From Chitinophaga pinensis (GTDB lineage Bacteria > Bacteroidota > Bacteroidia > Flavobacteriales_D > Crocinitomicaceae), in NCBI GenBank assembly GCA_945870115.1, contig CAMBRH010000062.1:1-13869 (forward strand): a stretch of 13,869 nt of DNA, written 5' to 3'. Below, in pieces: positions 6,203 through 13,685 of the stretch. Position 1 is the stretch's first letter. The number at the start of each line of letters is the position of its first letter. The notes below the pieces were generated by a model, which saw only the letters and a list, made by a program, of their open reading frames with translations, had not been told where the DNA came from and did not search any database. Both the position numbers and the translations under genes were made by a program.

Positions 6203-7122
6203 ATTTTTCCAAACTTTTGATTAAAATCAGATTTTTGCTGCTCTTTCAACTCTTCCAAATTTTCTGGAATTTGTCTTTTCCAACGTTTGTGAGACCAAAT
6301 CCAATTTTCTGGTGAAGCCAAAATTTCTTTTTCGAGTAAATTGGTGTGTTTTTCAGTAATTTCTCCCCAAGAACTTAATTTTGCGTCTTCCGTTATCAAT
6401 TTAAAATCTAATTCGTAATAACCGCGTTTTACTTTACGCATCACAAAAAACACAACAGCTTGATTGTAAGTATTTGCCAAAAGTTCACAGCCAAAAAGTA
6501 CAGCAGTTTCTTGTTTCAAAAATGTCATCCAATAAGCTTTTTTTGAATCTCCAGGAGATTGATCTGAAAGAATTAAAGTTGCAAAGGGTTTTTCGTGTTG
6601 CTTAGAGAAAAATTCCTTAACAGTTTTAGCATTAATTACGTGCATTCCAAAGCGACTTCTGCGTTCATTTAATTTTTTATCCCAAAATTTACTTGTTAAA
6701 GGCATTCCAATTCCAACGGCTTGATGCGGAAGTAAGAAATTTTGAGAAGTAATCAACCATTCCCAATTGTTATAATGTCCAGAAACCAATAAAACTGATT
6801 TACTTTTCTGATATAAATCCTCTATTATTTCCCTGTTTATAACAGTAATCCTTTTTCTTAATTGTTTTTCAGAAATACTTAAATTTTTAATTCCTTCTGC
6901 TAAAATATCCGTAAAATGTTTGTAAAATTTTCGTTTAAGCCTCTGAATCTCTTGTTCCGTTTTTTCAGGAAAAGAATTTCGTAAATTTTGTAAAATTACT
7001 TTTTTTCGGTAAGGAAAAAGTGTTATAAATATCAAAAATAAAAAATCTGTAAAAAGGTAAATTATGGCTAATGGTAATAAAGAAATGGGGAAAACAAAAA
7101 CATAATAAAAAAATGCTGCCAT
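6199..7122 (-). CDS. LpxL/HtrB-family lysophospholipid (lipid A) acyltransferase
   Basis: The 307-residue protein has an N-terminal membrane anchor (about residues 3-36) followed by a cytoplasm-facing acyltransferase domain. Visible family marks are RKKVILQNLRNSFPEK (39-54), the catalytic HX4E motif GHYNNWEW (His116, Glu121), the LSDQSPGD segment (185-192), and the C-terminal PENWIWSHKRWK (271-282) characteristic of LpxL/LpxM enzymes. These add a secondary acyl chain to lipid A at the inner membrane. Length is normal. Bacteroidota often carry several paralogues, so the exact acceptor (lipid A, ornithine lipid or another lysolipid) is not settled. It is the first gene of a two-gene unit with the propeller lipoprotein and is divergent from the membrane-YceI gene. 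Confidence 0.88.
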   Translation of the reverse strand: MAAFFYYVFVFPISLLPLAIIYLFTDFLFLIFITLFPYRKKVILQNLRNSFPEKTEQEIQRLKRKFYKHFTDILAEGIKNLSISEKQLRKRITVINREIIEDLYQKSKSVLLVSGHYNNWEWLITSQNFLLPHQAVGIGMPLTSKFWDKKLNERRSRFGMHVINAKTVKEFFSKQHEKPFATLILSDQSPGDSKKAYWMTFLKQETAVLFGCELLANTYNQAVVFFVMRKVKRGYYELDFKLITEDAKLSSWGEITEKHTNLLEKEILASPENWIWSHKRWKRQIPENLEELKEQQKSDFNQKFGKI

Positions 7123-7140
7123 AAATATTTAATTGATTTT

Positions 7141-7148
7141 CAAAAGTA
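7141..7148 (-). promoter_or_regulatory. Candidate -7 promoter element for the acyltransferase-lipoprotein unit
   Basis: On the minus strand this reads TACTTTTG, matching TAnnTTTG, 18 bases before the acyltransferase ATG. The resulting leader would be very short. No convincing -33 TTG was found at the expected distance. Confidence 0.45.
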
Positions 7149-7263
7149 GTTAAAATATACTTTAAGAACATTTTTATTGATTCAATCTTAAAAATAAATT
7201 TCTTTTTTAAATTTTTGATTAATTTTATCTAACTGATTTACATTTATTTATGTTTATTTTTTG

Positions 7264-7271
7264 TATCTTTG
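7264..7271 (+). promoter_or_regulatory. Upstream -7 promoter element for the membrane-YceI gene
   Basis: TATCTTTG, a perfect TAnnTTTG match, lies 77 bases before the ATG and shares the 13-base word TTTTGTATCTTTG with the second element at 7322-7334. It is followed at once by the dyad AATTAATACATTAATT (7272-7287), which would cover the predicted transcription start. Confidence 0.5.
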
Positions 7272-7326
7272 AATTAATACATTAATTTGAGTCTAGATTT
7301 TATATACCACGGTAAGTATAATTTTG

Positions 7327-7334
7327 TATCTTTG
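7327..7334 (+). promoter_or_regulatory. Proximal -7 promoter element for the membrane-YceI gene
   Basis: TATCTTTG, 14 to 21 bases before the ATG at 7348, is in the same near-start position as the smpB element. A start just after it would give a leader of only about 10 bases. The in-frame TTG at 7324 would place this element inside the coding region, which supports ATG 7348 as the true start. Confidence 0.55.
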
Positions 7335-7347
7335 TAAAAAATATATT

Positions 7348-8901
7348 ATGAATAATCTAATTATTATCAGTTTTTTAGTCCTTGGAATTAGTGCTTTTTT
7401 AATAAATCTTAAAGCGAAAGAAAAGTATTATACACTTTTAAACTATTTATTTTTTGTTTTAATTTCGGTTTTCTCTCTTCAAGGATTTGAAAATCAGTCG
7501 GAAGGTGTTTCAATTGTTAGTTTTTTAATTATGTTTGTATCTTTTCATGTGATTTTGAACATGATTTTTAAGAGAAAAAGAATTGAAATTTTTAGTGTTT
7601 TATCGCTCGCCATTTTTTGGATTTATTACAATTCACGGATTGAATTTCAATCATATCCTTTGTTTTTTGATTTTAAAAATGTTTTAATTTTGCCAATTTT
7701 AGGTGCAATTTTTCCATTTTTAGTTCATTATAAAGCTAAATTTTTAGAAAAAATATTAAAAATTGAAAAACTTTCCGTTTCTCTGCATTCAATGAGTATT
7801 GGTTTTTTGATTTTTATAGGATTATTTTTTGGAAATAATTTTGGTGTTTTCTTGTGTGCTATCAGTTATTTTGTTTCTGAGCTACATTTTAACAAATTCA
7901 AAGAAAGTAAAACATATTATTCGTTTTATCTTTTTGCCTTGAGTTTATTGTTGATTTTTGTCCATGAAAGTAAAATCGAGATAGCTTCGTTTTTACATGG
8001 AAGCACTTTTTTAGGATTATTTGTAGGAATAGGAATTTCACTATGGATTAATGCTTTAAAATCCAGTAAAGAAATTTCAATATGGAAAAAATTAATTCAT
8101 TTTTTAGTGCCATTGTTTTTGATTTCCGTTATCATATTTTTTGAATTATTTAAAGAACATGTTGGAGGCATTAGTGCTTTTGCAGGGATTATTATCGGTC
8201 TTATTTTGAAAGACAGACAACAACAAAAAACAAATTTGTTGGGCTTAATTTCTATTTCTTTTGGAATAGTTTTCATAGCACTTCCTTTTTTACAGCCGAA
8301 GATAATAAATATTAAAAAAAATGATAAAATTGCATTATTGACAAATAATTCTGATAAAAATGTTGAAGAGAAATCTGTCTTTGATTTGACAGGAAAAAAA
8401 CTGAATGAAATTGTCAATTCATGGAATATTAATTCAGAAAACTCGAAAATTGAATTTGAACTTGGACCTAAAGACACGAGAACCAAAGGGATTTTTAAAA
8501 TAATCAACGGTGCATTTAAAATCAATAATGAAGTTGAAAAGTCAAATCTAAATGTTTCAATTCCGATGAAAGGCTTTTCTACCTTTAATACTTTTCGTGA
8601 TGATGGACTAAAAGGATCTGATTATTTTGATGAAATAAATTTTCCAAACTTAATTTTTACCAGCAAATTAATTAAAGAGAAAAACGATGCTTATTCAATA
8701 AACGGAAATTTTGAAATGAAAGGTATTAAGCAAGAACTTGATCTAGATTTAAAATTAATTGATTTTGGAAAAGATAAAAAAGGAGAATTTGCATTACTTG
8801 TTGGGAAAGCTAATCTAGATCGATCTAAATTTGGTATGAAATCAGATCCAAAAATCGGTGATTTAGTTGACTTCACATTTGAAATTGAACTCAGAAAATA
8901 A
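7348..8901 (+). CDS. Polytopic membrane protein fused to a C-terminal YceI domain
   Basis: The 517-residue protein has two parts. Residues 1 to about 318 contain roughly 11-12 hydrophobic segments (near 3-21, 29-46, 54-74, 80-95, 110-127, 149-162, 165-178, 190-206, 213-236, 250-268, 272-288, 297-316); I do not recognise this domain as a known transporter or enzyme. Residues about 358-517 are a YceI domain: WNINSENSKIEFEL, then FNTFRDDGLKGSDYFDEINFPNLIFTS, GNFEMKGIKQELDLDL and KANLDRSKFGMKSDPKIGDLVDFTFEIEL. YceI domains are lipocalin-like barrels that bind polyisoprenoids or similar amphiphiles, usually in the periplasm. This one is joined by a polar linker (about 319-357) and should sit on the periplasmic face if topology allows. 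All eight histidines are in the membrane part. ATG 7348 is preferred to TTG 7324 because of the promoter. It appears to be monocistronic. Confidence 0.82.
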   Translation: MNNLIIISFLVLGISAFLINLKAKEKYYTLLNYLFFVLISVFSLQGFENQSEGVSIVSFLIMFVSFHVILNMIFKRKRIEIFSVLSLAIFWIYYNSRIEFQSYPLFFDFKNVLILPILGAIFPFLVHYKAKFLEKILKIEKLSVSLHSMSIGFLIFIGLFFGNNFGVFLCAISYFVSELHFNKFKESKTYYSFYLFALSLLLIFVHESKIEIASFLHGSTFLGLFVGIGISLWINALKSSKEISIWKKLIHFLVPLFLISVIIFFELFKEHVGGISAFAGIIIGLILKDRQQQKTNLLGLISISFGIVFIALPFLQPKIINIKKNDKIALLTNNSDKNVEEKSVFDLTGKKLNEIVNSWNINSENSKIEFELGPKDTRTKGIFKIINGAFKINNEVEKSNLNVSIPMKGFSTFNTFRDDGLKGSDYFDEINFPNLIFTSKLIKEKNDAYSINGNFEMKGIKQELDLDLKLIDFGKDKKGEFALLVGKANLDRSKFGMKSDPKIGDLVDFTFEIELRK

Positions 8902-9058
8902 GACCTGATTTAAACTAAACTGATATAAATAAAATGGTATTTTACGGATTGATTTTTAGGTGAATCGGAATCATGTCACATCGAAAAAATGCTAATTTCT
9001 ATCGTTTAATAAATCAACAAAATATTATTTCTAAAACTATTGTTTGCTAACTATTTTA

Positions 9059-9089
9059 ATTCGATATTTGTTTTCAAATTTAATCGAAT
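9059..9089 (+). promoter_or_regulatory. Dyad abutting the alpha-2-macroglobulin start codon
   Basis: ATTCGAT (9059-9065) pairs with ATCGAAT (9083-9089), and inside it ATTTG (9066-9070) pairs with CAAAT (9075-9079) around a TTTT loop, with a TTA bulge. The stem ends one base before the ATG at 9090. As RNA it could restrict access to the start codon; as DNA it could be an operator. GATATTTG at 9063-9070, with TTTG at 9043-9046, is a near match to the -33/-7 promoter pair and overlaps it. Confidence 0.4.
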
Positions 9090-12000
9090 ATGAAAAGCAC
9101 AAAAATCTTTCTAAGCTTGTTACTTATTGTTTCAAGTATCTTGTTTTTTCAATCTTGTGGTTCAAAGCAAGATGTAATTATTGTTGATCCTGCTTTTCGT
9201 GAATATGTTTCGGCATATACTTCTGGAATGATTAGTCGTGAAGCTCCAATTCGAATCGAATTGACAAAAAGCGTTTACGAAAAAATTCAAACTGCAATGA
9301 ATGAAAATTCCGAAGAAGGCGAGGAAGGAAGTTCAATTCCTGATTCTACAATCTTGGAAGATATTTTTTCGATTGAACCTGCTGTTAGTGGGAAACCAGT
9401 TTGGATCAATGAGCGTGTGATTGAATTTCGCCCAGATGAAATGTTACCATCGGGACAAATTTATACGGTTTCGTTTGAATTGGATAAAGTTGCAGAAGTT
9501 AAGAAAAGTGAACACGAAACTTTCCGTTTTCAATTTGGAACCTATGAGCAAAATTTGTTTTTTACACAAGGAAATTTACAGATGTACAACGATTACGAAA
9601 TCGATTGGTACTATTACGAAGGAAGGGTTTCAACTTCTGACGTTGAAGACACAGTAAAATTAAAACAAACTTTAACAGCACGGATGGATGGTAAAAGCCT
9701 GCCAATCAGATTAGAACAAGATTATTATAATAAAAATGAATACCGCTTTTTTATTGATAGTATCAGAAGAAAAAGCAACGAAGGTGTTTTAGAGATTGAA
9801 TGGGATGGTAAAAGTATACGCTCAAATTCTCACGGTCAAGAATTAGTTCAAATTCCAGCTTTTGGAGATTTTTCAATTAATGAAGCGCGAGTTGTGGATC
9901 GCGATGATCAAAAAGTTGAATTAACATTTACTGAACCTTTACTTTATGGTCAAAATCTGAATGGAATCATTACAATTCAAGACATTGATAATTTATCTTT
10001 CAAAATAGAAAACAATAAAGTAACCGTCTTTTTACCAAATCGATACCTCGGAGAAAAGCGAATTAGCGTTTCAACTGGAATTAAAAATGTGAAAGGATAC
10101 CACATGAATAATCCTTACGATACTGATTTAACTTTTGAAGAGGCCAAACCACTCGTTAAAATCAAAGGAAATGGTAGTGTTTTGCCTAATTCGCAAGGAT
10201 TAATTTTCCCTTTTGAAGCTATTAGTTTGAAAAAAGTAGATGTTAGAATTATCAAAATTTATGAAAACAACATCCATAATTATTTGCAGGTAAATGATTT
10301 GAATGGCGATGATGGATTGACACGTTTTGGAAAAATTGTAAAAGAAAAAACTATTTCATTGGATTATGACGGCAAAGATTTGAAAAAATGGAATAGTCAT
10401 GTAATCGATCTTAAGGATTTAATCAAAGCAGAATTAGGAGCAATTTATCGTGTCAGCATTCGATTTAAAAAAGAATATGCAACCTGTAATTGCGAATCAG
10501 AAAATGAAAATGACCAAGCATCAATCGATAATCAAGCAAGTTATGGTTCTGTAGAAAGTGAAGACGAAGGATGGACAGAAAAATTCTGGCACGGATATAA
10601 TTTTGATGAATACAACACATGGGATTATTACGAAGAAGAATATAGTGCCTGTAATGATGATTATTATTACGGAAAAGCAGTAAGTAGAAACATTTTAGCT
10701 TCTGATTTAGGTTTGATTTATAAAATGGAGGAAAATAAACTTTCTCACGCTTTTGTAAATGACATGTTGACAACGAAACCTATCGCAAATGTGGATGTTG
10801 AATATTTTGATTTCACTAAACAATCAATTGCTTCTGGTAGAACGGATGAAAATGGTATGTTGGATATAAAATTGAAAGAAAAACCATTTTTGATGGTTGC
10901 AAAATATGGAAAACAACGTGGATATTTAAAATTGAGCGATGGCTACTCCAATTCACTCAGTAAATTTGATGTAAAGGGAGAATTAGTTCAAAAAGGTGTA
11001 AAAGGATTTATTTACGGAGAAAGAGGAGTTTGGCGACCAGGAGATTCACTTTATTTGAATTTTATTTTGGAAAATAAAGATAAACTCTTACCAGAAAATC
11101 ATCCTATTTTATTTGAATTATTAGATCCAAATGGTCAAGTTTTATATAAAACGACAAAAACAAAACACCTAAATGGAACTTTCGATTTTTATTGTAAAAC
11201 GAGCGAAGATGCTCCAACAGGAAATTATACGGCTCACGTAAAAGTTGGAAATAAATCATTTACAAAGAATCTGAAAATTGAGACGGTAAAGCCAAATAGA
11301 TTAAAAATAGAGTTGGATATTGATGAAAATTCAATGCTTGATTCGATTACAACTTTGTCTTCAAAATGGTTGCATGGAGCATTGGCTAAAAATTTAAAAG
11401 CAAGTGTAAATGTAAAGGTTTCTCAGGGAACAACTAAGTTTGATAAATTTAAAAATTATGCCTTCGATTCTCCGATTCGACAATATGTTTCGGAAGAAGA
11501 AAATGTTTTTAACGGATCTTTGAACGATAAAGGAGAAGCAAAAATCAAAACTAAATTGCAAATTGGCAAAAATGCGCCAGGAATGTTGAGAGCAACTTTT
11601 ATCACAAAAGTTTTCGAAAAAGGAGGAGATTTTAGCATTGATAGAATGACAGTTAGGTATTCACCTTTTAGAACTTACATCGGTTTGGATGCTCCAGAAT
11701 TTGCTGATAAGCAACAAGAATCCTATGAAACAGATAAAAATTATAAATTCAATGTTGTTTCAATTAATGAAAAGCAAAATTTGGTTTCAACAAAAGAATT
11801 AAATGTGAAAATTTATAAAATTTCTTGGCGTTGGTGGTATGAAAAAGACCAAGAAGATTTTGCAAATTACATTTCTCGTTCAGGAACAATTGTAGTGAAA
11901 GATACAATGATATCAACTGAAAATGGAAAAGGTTCATTCAATTTTAAAATCAACTATCCAGATTATGGACGTTATATTGTTACCGTTACAGATATTAATG

Positions 12001-13685
12001 GAAAACATCAAACTGGGAAAATTATTTCTGTTGATTGGCCAGCTTGGAATCGCGCAAACCGAGGAAACAACGAAAATGCGAATATGTTGCAATTTTCTTG
12101 TGACAAAGAAAAATACCAAACGGGTGAACAAATTAAGTTGTCATTTCCTTCGCCTTCAAATGGTAGAGCTTTGGTGAGTATTGAAAATCGTTCAAAAGTA
12201 TTGAAGAAATTTTGGATTGAAACCAAGCAAGGCGAAACAACCTATTCATTTGAAGCTACGAAAGAAATGGCTCCAAATGCTTATATTCACGTAACTTTAT
12301 TGCAAGCTCACATTGGTACAAAAAATGATTTACCAATTAGAATGTATGGAATTTTGCCACTCTTAGTTGACAATCCAAATACACATTTATATCCTGAAAT
12401 CAATACGGCTGAGGTTTTTAAACCAGAAACTAAAGCAAGTATCAAGGTAAGTGAAAAAAATGGCAAACGAATGACCTATACTTTGGCGATTGTGGACGAT
12501 GGATTGTTGGATTTGACACGTTTTCAAACTCCGGCTCCTTGGGATGTATTTTATGCTAAAGAAGCATTAGGAGTGAAAACTTGGGACATGTACGACGATG
12601 TAATTGGTGCTTATGCAGGTAAATTAAATAAATTACTGAGTATCGGTGGAGATGGTGAAGTGACTCCAGGAAAAGGTGCAAAAGCAAATAGATTTAAACC
12701 AATGGTTCGACACATTGGACCATTTGTGTTGGAAGCAGGACAAACAAAAACGCATCAAATTGACATTCCAAATTATGTTGGTTCAGTGAGAATTATGGTT
12801 GTTGCACAAGATGAGGGAGCTTACGGAAATGTTGAAAAAACAGTTAATGTGAAAAAAGCATTGATGATTTTACCAAGTTTACCAAGAGTTTTAGGTCCTT
12901 CAGAAGAAATTTCATTGCCAGTTAATGTTTTTGCAATGGAGAAACAAGTCAAAGATGTGAAAATTTCTATTGAAGTGAACGGATTGTTGACGAATATTGG
13001 AAATAAAACAGAGAATTTATCTTTCTCAGAAATTGGTGATGATATTGTTAATTTCAAATTGAAAGTCGCTGATAGAGTCGGAATTGCGAAAATAAAAATT
13101 ATTGCAACATCAGGAAATGAAACTGCAATTGATGAAATAGAAGTTGATGTGCGGCCTTCAAATCCTGTAGTCTATGATGTTGAAAATAAATCGGTTGATG
13201 CAGGCAAAGAATTTTCTTCTGATTTAACATTCACTGGATTAATGGGGACAAATCGCTCAACAATTGAAGTTTCTTCAATTCCATCTTTAGGCTTAGAAAA
13301 ACGCTTGAATTATCTGATTGAATATCCGCATGGATGTATTGAGCAAACAACTTCTGCTGCTTTTCCGCAATTATTTGTTTCTAATTTGATGCAAGTTTCT
13401 GAAAAAGAACAAACTACGATTTCGAAAAACATCAAATCAGCAATAAGAAGAATTCAACTTTTTCAAACGTCAAATGGTGGGTTTTCATATTGGCCAGGTG
13501 AAAATGGAGAAAGTGATTGGGGAACAAATTACGCAGGTCATTTTTTATTAGAATCTGAAAAACAAGGATATTCTGTTCCTACTAGTTTGAAAGAAAGATG
13601 GGTGAAATATCAGCAAAAACAAGCGAAAAATTGGACAAGTGCAAGTAATTTTTACACACATTCTCATGCGAAAGAAAGTCATTAA
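9090..13685 (+). CDS. Bacterial alpha-2-macroglobulin lipoprotein, cut short by an in-frame TAA
   Basis: Bacterial alpha-2-macroglobulins are large periplasmic lipoproteins thought to trap attacking proteases, often acting with the peptidoglycan synthase PbpC. The signal peptide ends at lipobox FQSC (Cys23). The body is a chain of beta-sandwich MG domains, with the bait-region-like block and the MG segment GVKGFIYGERGVWRPGDSLY near 638-657. The YPHGCIEQTTSAAFPQLF stretch near residues 1412-1429 holds the thioester motif CIEQ (Cys1416, Gln1419), so this is the thioester-bearing type. Relatives are about 1,800-1,900 residues; this frame stops after 1531, shortly into the helical thioester domain. 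The homologous frame continues after the stop (next entry). An acidic, Tyr/Trp-rich insert (about 464-535) contains Cys466, Cys468 and Cys521. The truncated product lacks most of the thioester domain and the receptor-like C-terminus, so it is probably non-functional unless the stop is an error or is read through. Confidence 0.9.
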   Translation: MKSTKIFLSLLLIVSSILFFQSCGSKQDVIIVDPAFREYVSAYTSGMISREAPIRIELTKSVYEKIQTAMNENSEEGEEGSSIPDSTILEDIFSIEPAVSGKPVWINERVIEFRPDEMLPSGQIYTVSFELDKVAEVKKSEHETFRFQFGTYEQNLFFTQGNLQMYNDYEIDWYYYEGRVSTSDVEDTVKLKQTLTARMDGKSLPIRLEQDYYNKNEYRFFIDSIRRKSNEGVLEIEWDGKSIRSNSHGQELVQIPAFGDFSINEARVVDRDDQKVELTFTEPLLYGQNLNGIITIQDIDNLSFKIENNKVTVFLPNRYLGEKRISVSTGIKNVKGYHMNNPYDTDLTFEEAKPLVKIKGNGSVLPNSQGLIFPFEAISLKKVDVRIIKIYENNIHNYLQVNDLNGDDGLTRFGKIVKEKTISLDYDGKDLKKWNSHVIDLKDLIKAELGAIYRVSIRFKKEYATCNCESENENDQASIDNQASYGSVESEDEGWTEKFWHGYNFDEYNTWDYYEEEYSACNDDYYYGKAVSRNILASDLGLIYKMEENKLSHAFVNDMLTTKPIANVDVEYFDFTKQSIASGRTDENGMLDIKLKEKPFLMVAKYGKQRGYLKLSDGYSNSLSKFDVKGELVQKGVKGFIYGERGVWRPGDSLYLNFILENKDKLLPENHPILFELLDPNGQVLYKTTKTKHLNGTFDFYCKTSEDAPTGNYTAHVKVGNKSFTKNLKIETVKPNRLKIELDIDENSMLDSITTLSSKWLHGALAKNLKASVNVKVSQGTTKFDKFKNYAFDSPIRQYVSEEENVFNGSLNDKGEAKIKTKLQIGKNAPGMLRATFITKVFEKGGDFSIDRMTVRYSPFRTYIGLDAPEFADKQQESYETDKNYKFNVVSINEKQNLVSTKELNVKIYKISWRWWYEKDQEDFANYISRSGTIVVKDTMISTENGKGSFNFKINYPDYGRYIVTVTDINGKHQTGKIISVDWPAWNRANRGNNENANMLQFSCDKEKYQTGEQIKLSFPSPSNGRALVSIENRSKVLKKFWIETKQGETTYSFEATKEMAPNAYIHVTLLQAHIGTKNDLPIRMYGILPLLVDNPNTHLYPEINTAEVFKPETKASIKVSEKNGKRMTYTLAIVDDGLLDLTRFQTPAPWDVFYAKEALGVKTWDMYDDVIGAYAGKLNKLLSIGGDGEVTPGKGAKANRFKPMVRHIGPFVLEAGQTKTHQIDIPNYVGSVRIMVVAQDEGAYGNVEKTVNVKKALMILPSLPRVLGPSEEISLPVNVFAMEKQVKDVKISIEVNGLLTNIGNKTENLSFSEIGDDIVNFKLKVADRVGIAKIKIIATSGNETAIDEIEVDVRPSNPVVYDVENKSVDAGKEFSSDLTFTGLMGTNRSTIEVSSIPSLGLEKRLNYLIEYPHGCIEQTTSAAFPQLFVSNLMQVSEKEQTTISKNIKSAIRRIQLFQTSNGGFSYWPGENGESDWGTNYAGHFLLESEKQGYSVPTSLKERWVKYQQKQAKNWTSASNFYTHSHAKESH

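Noticed and set aside
7348..8301. Similarity of the histidine-bearing segments to ZIP transporters or cytochrome b561
   Set aside because: The HNxPEG/HExPE signatures of ZIP and the four-helix bis-His layout of b561 are not present.
8097..8525. Minus-strand open frame of 142 codons inside the membrane-YceI gene
   Set aside because: It is a shadow of the plus-strand gene, with a low-complexity translation and no family resemblance.
10465..10773. Minus-strand open frame opposite the acidic insert of the alpha-2-macroglobulin
   Set aside because: Its His/Tyr/Leu-rich product is what results from reading the acidic insert backwards; no start context.
925..13685. Reassignment of TAA/TAG to a sense codon
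   Set aside because: smpB, the HMA gene, the J-protein, thioredoxin and YceI genes all end normally at TAA in the expected place, so TAA is a functional stop here.
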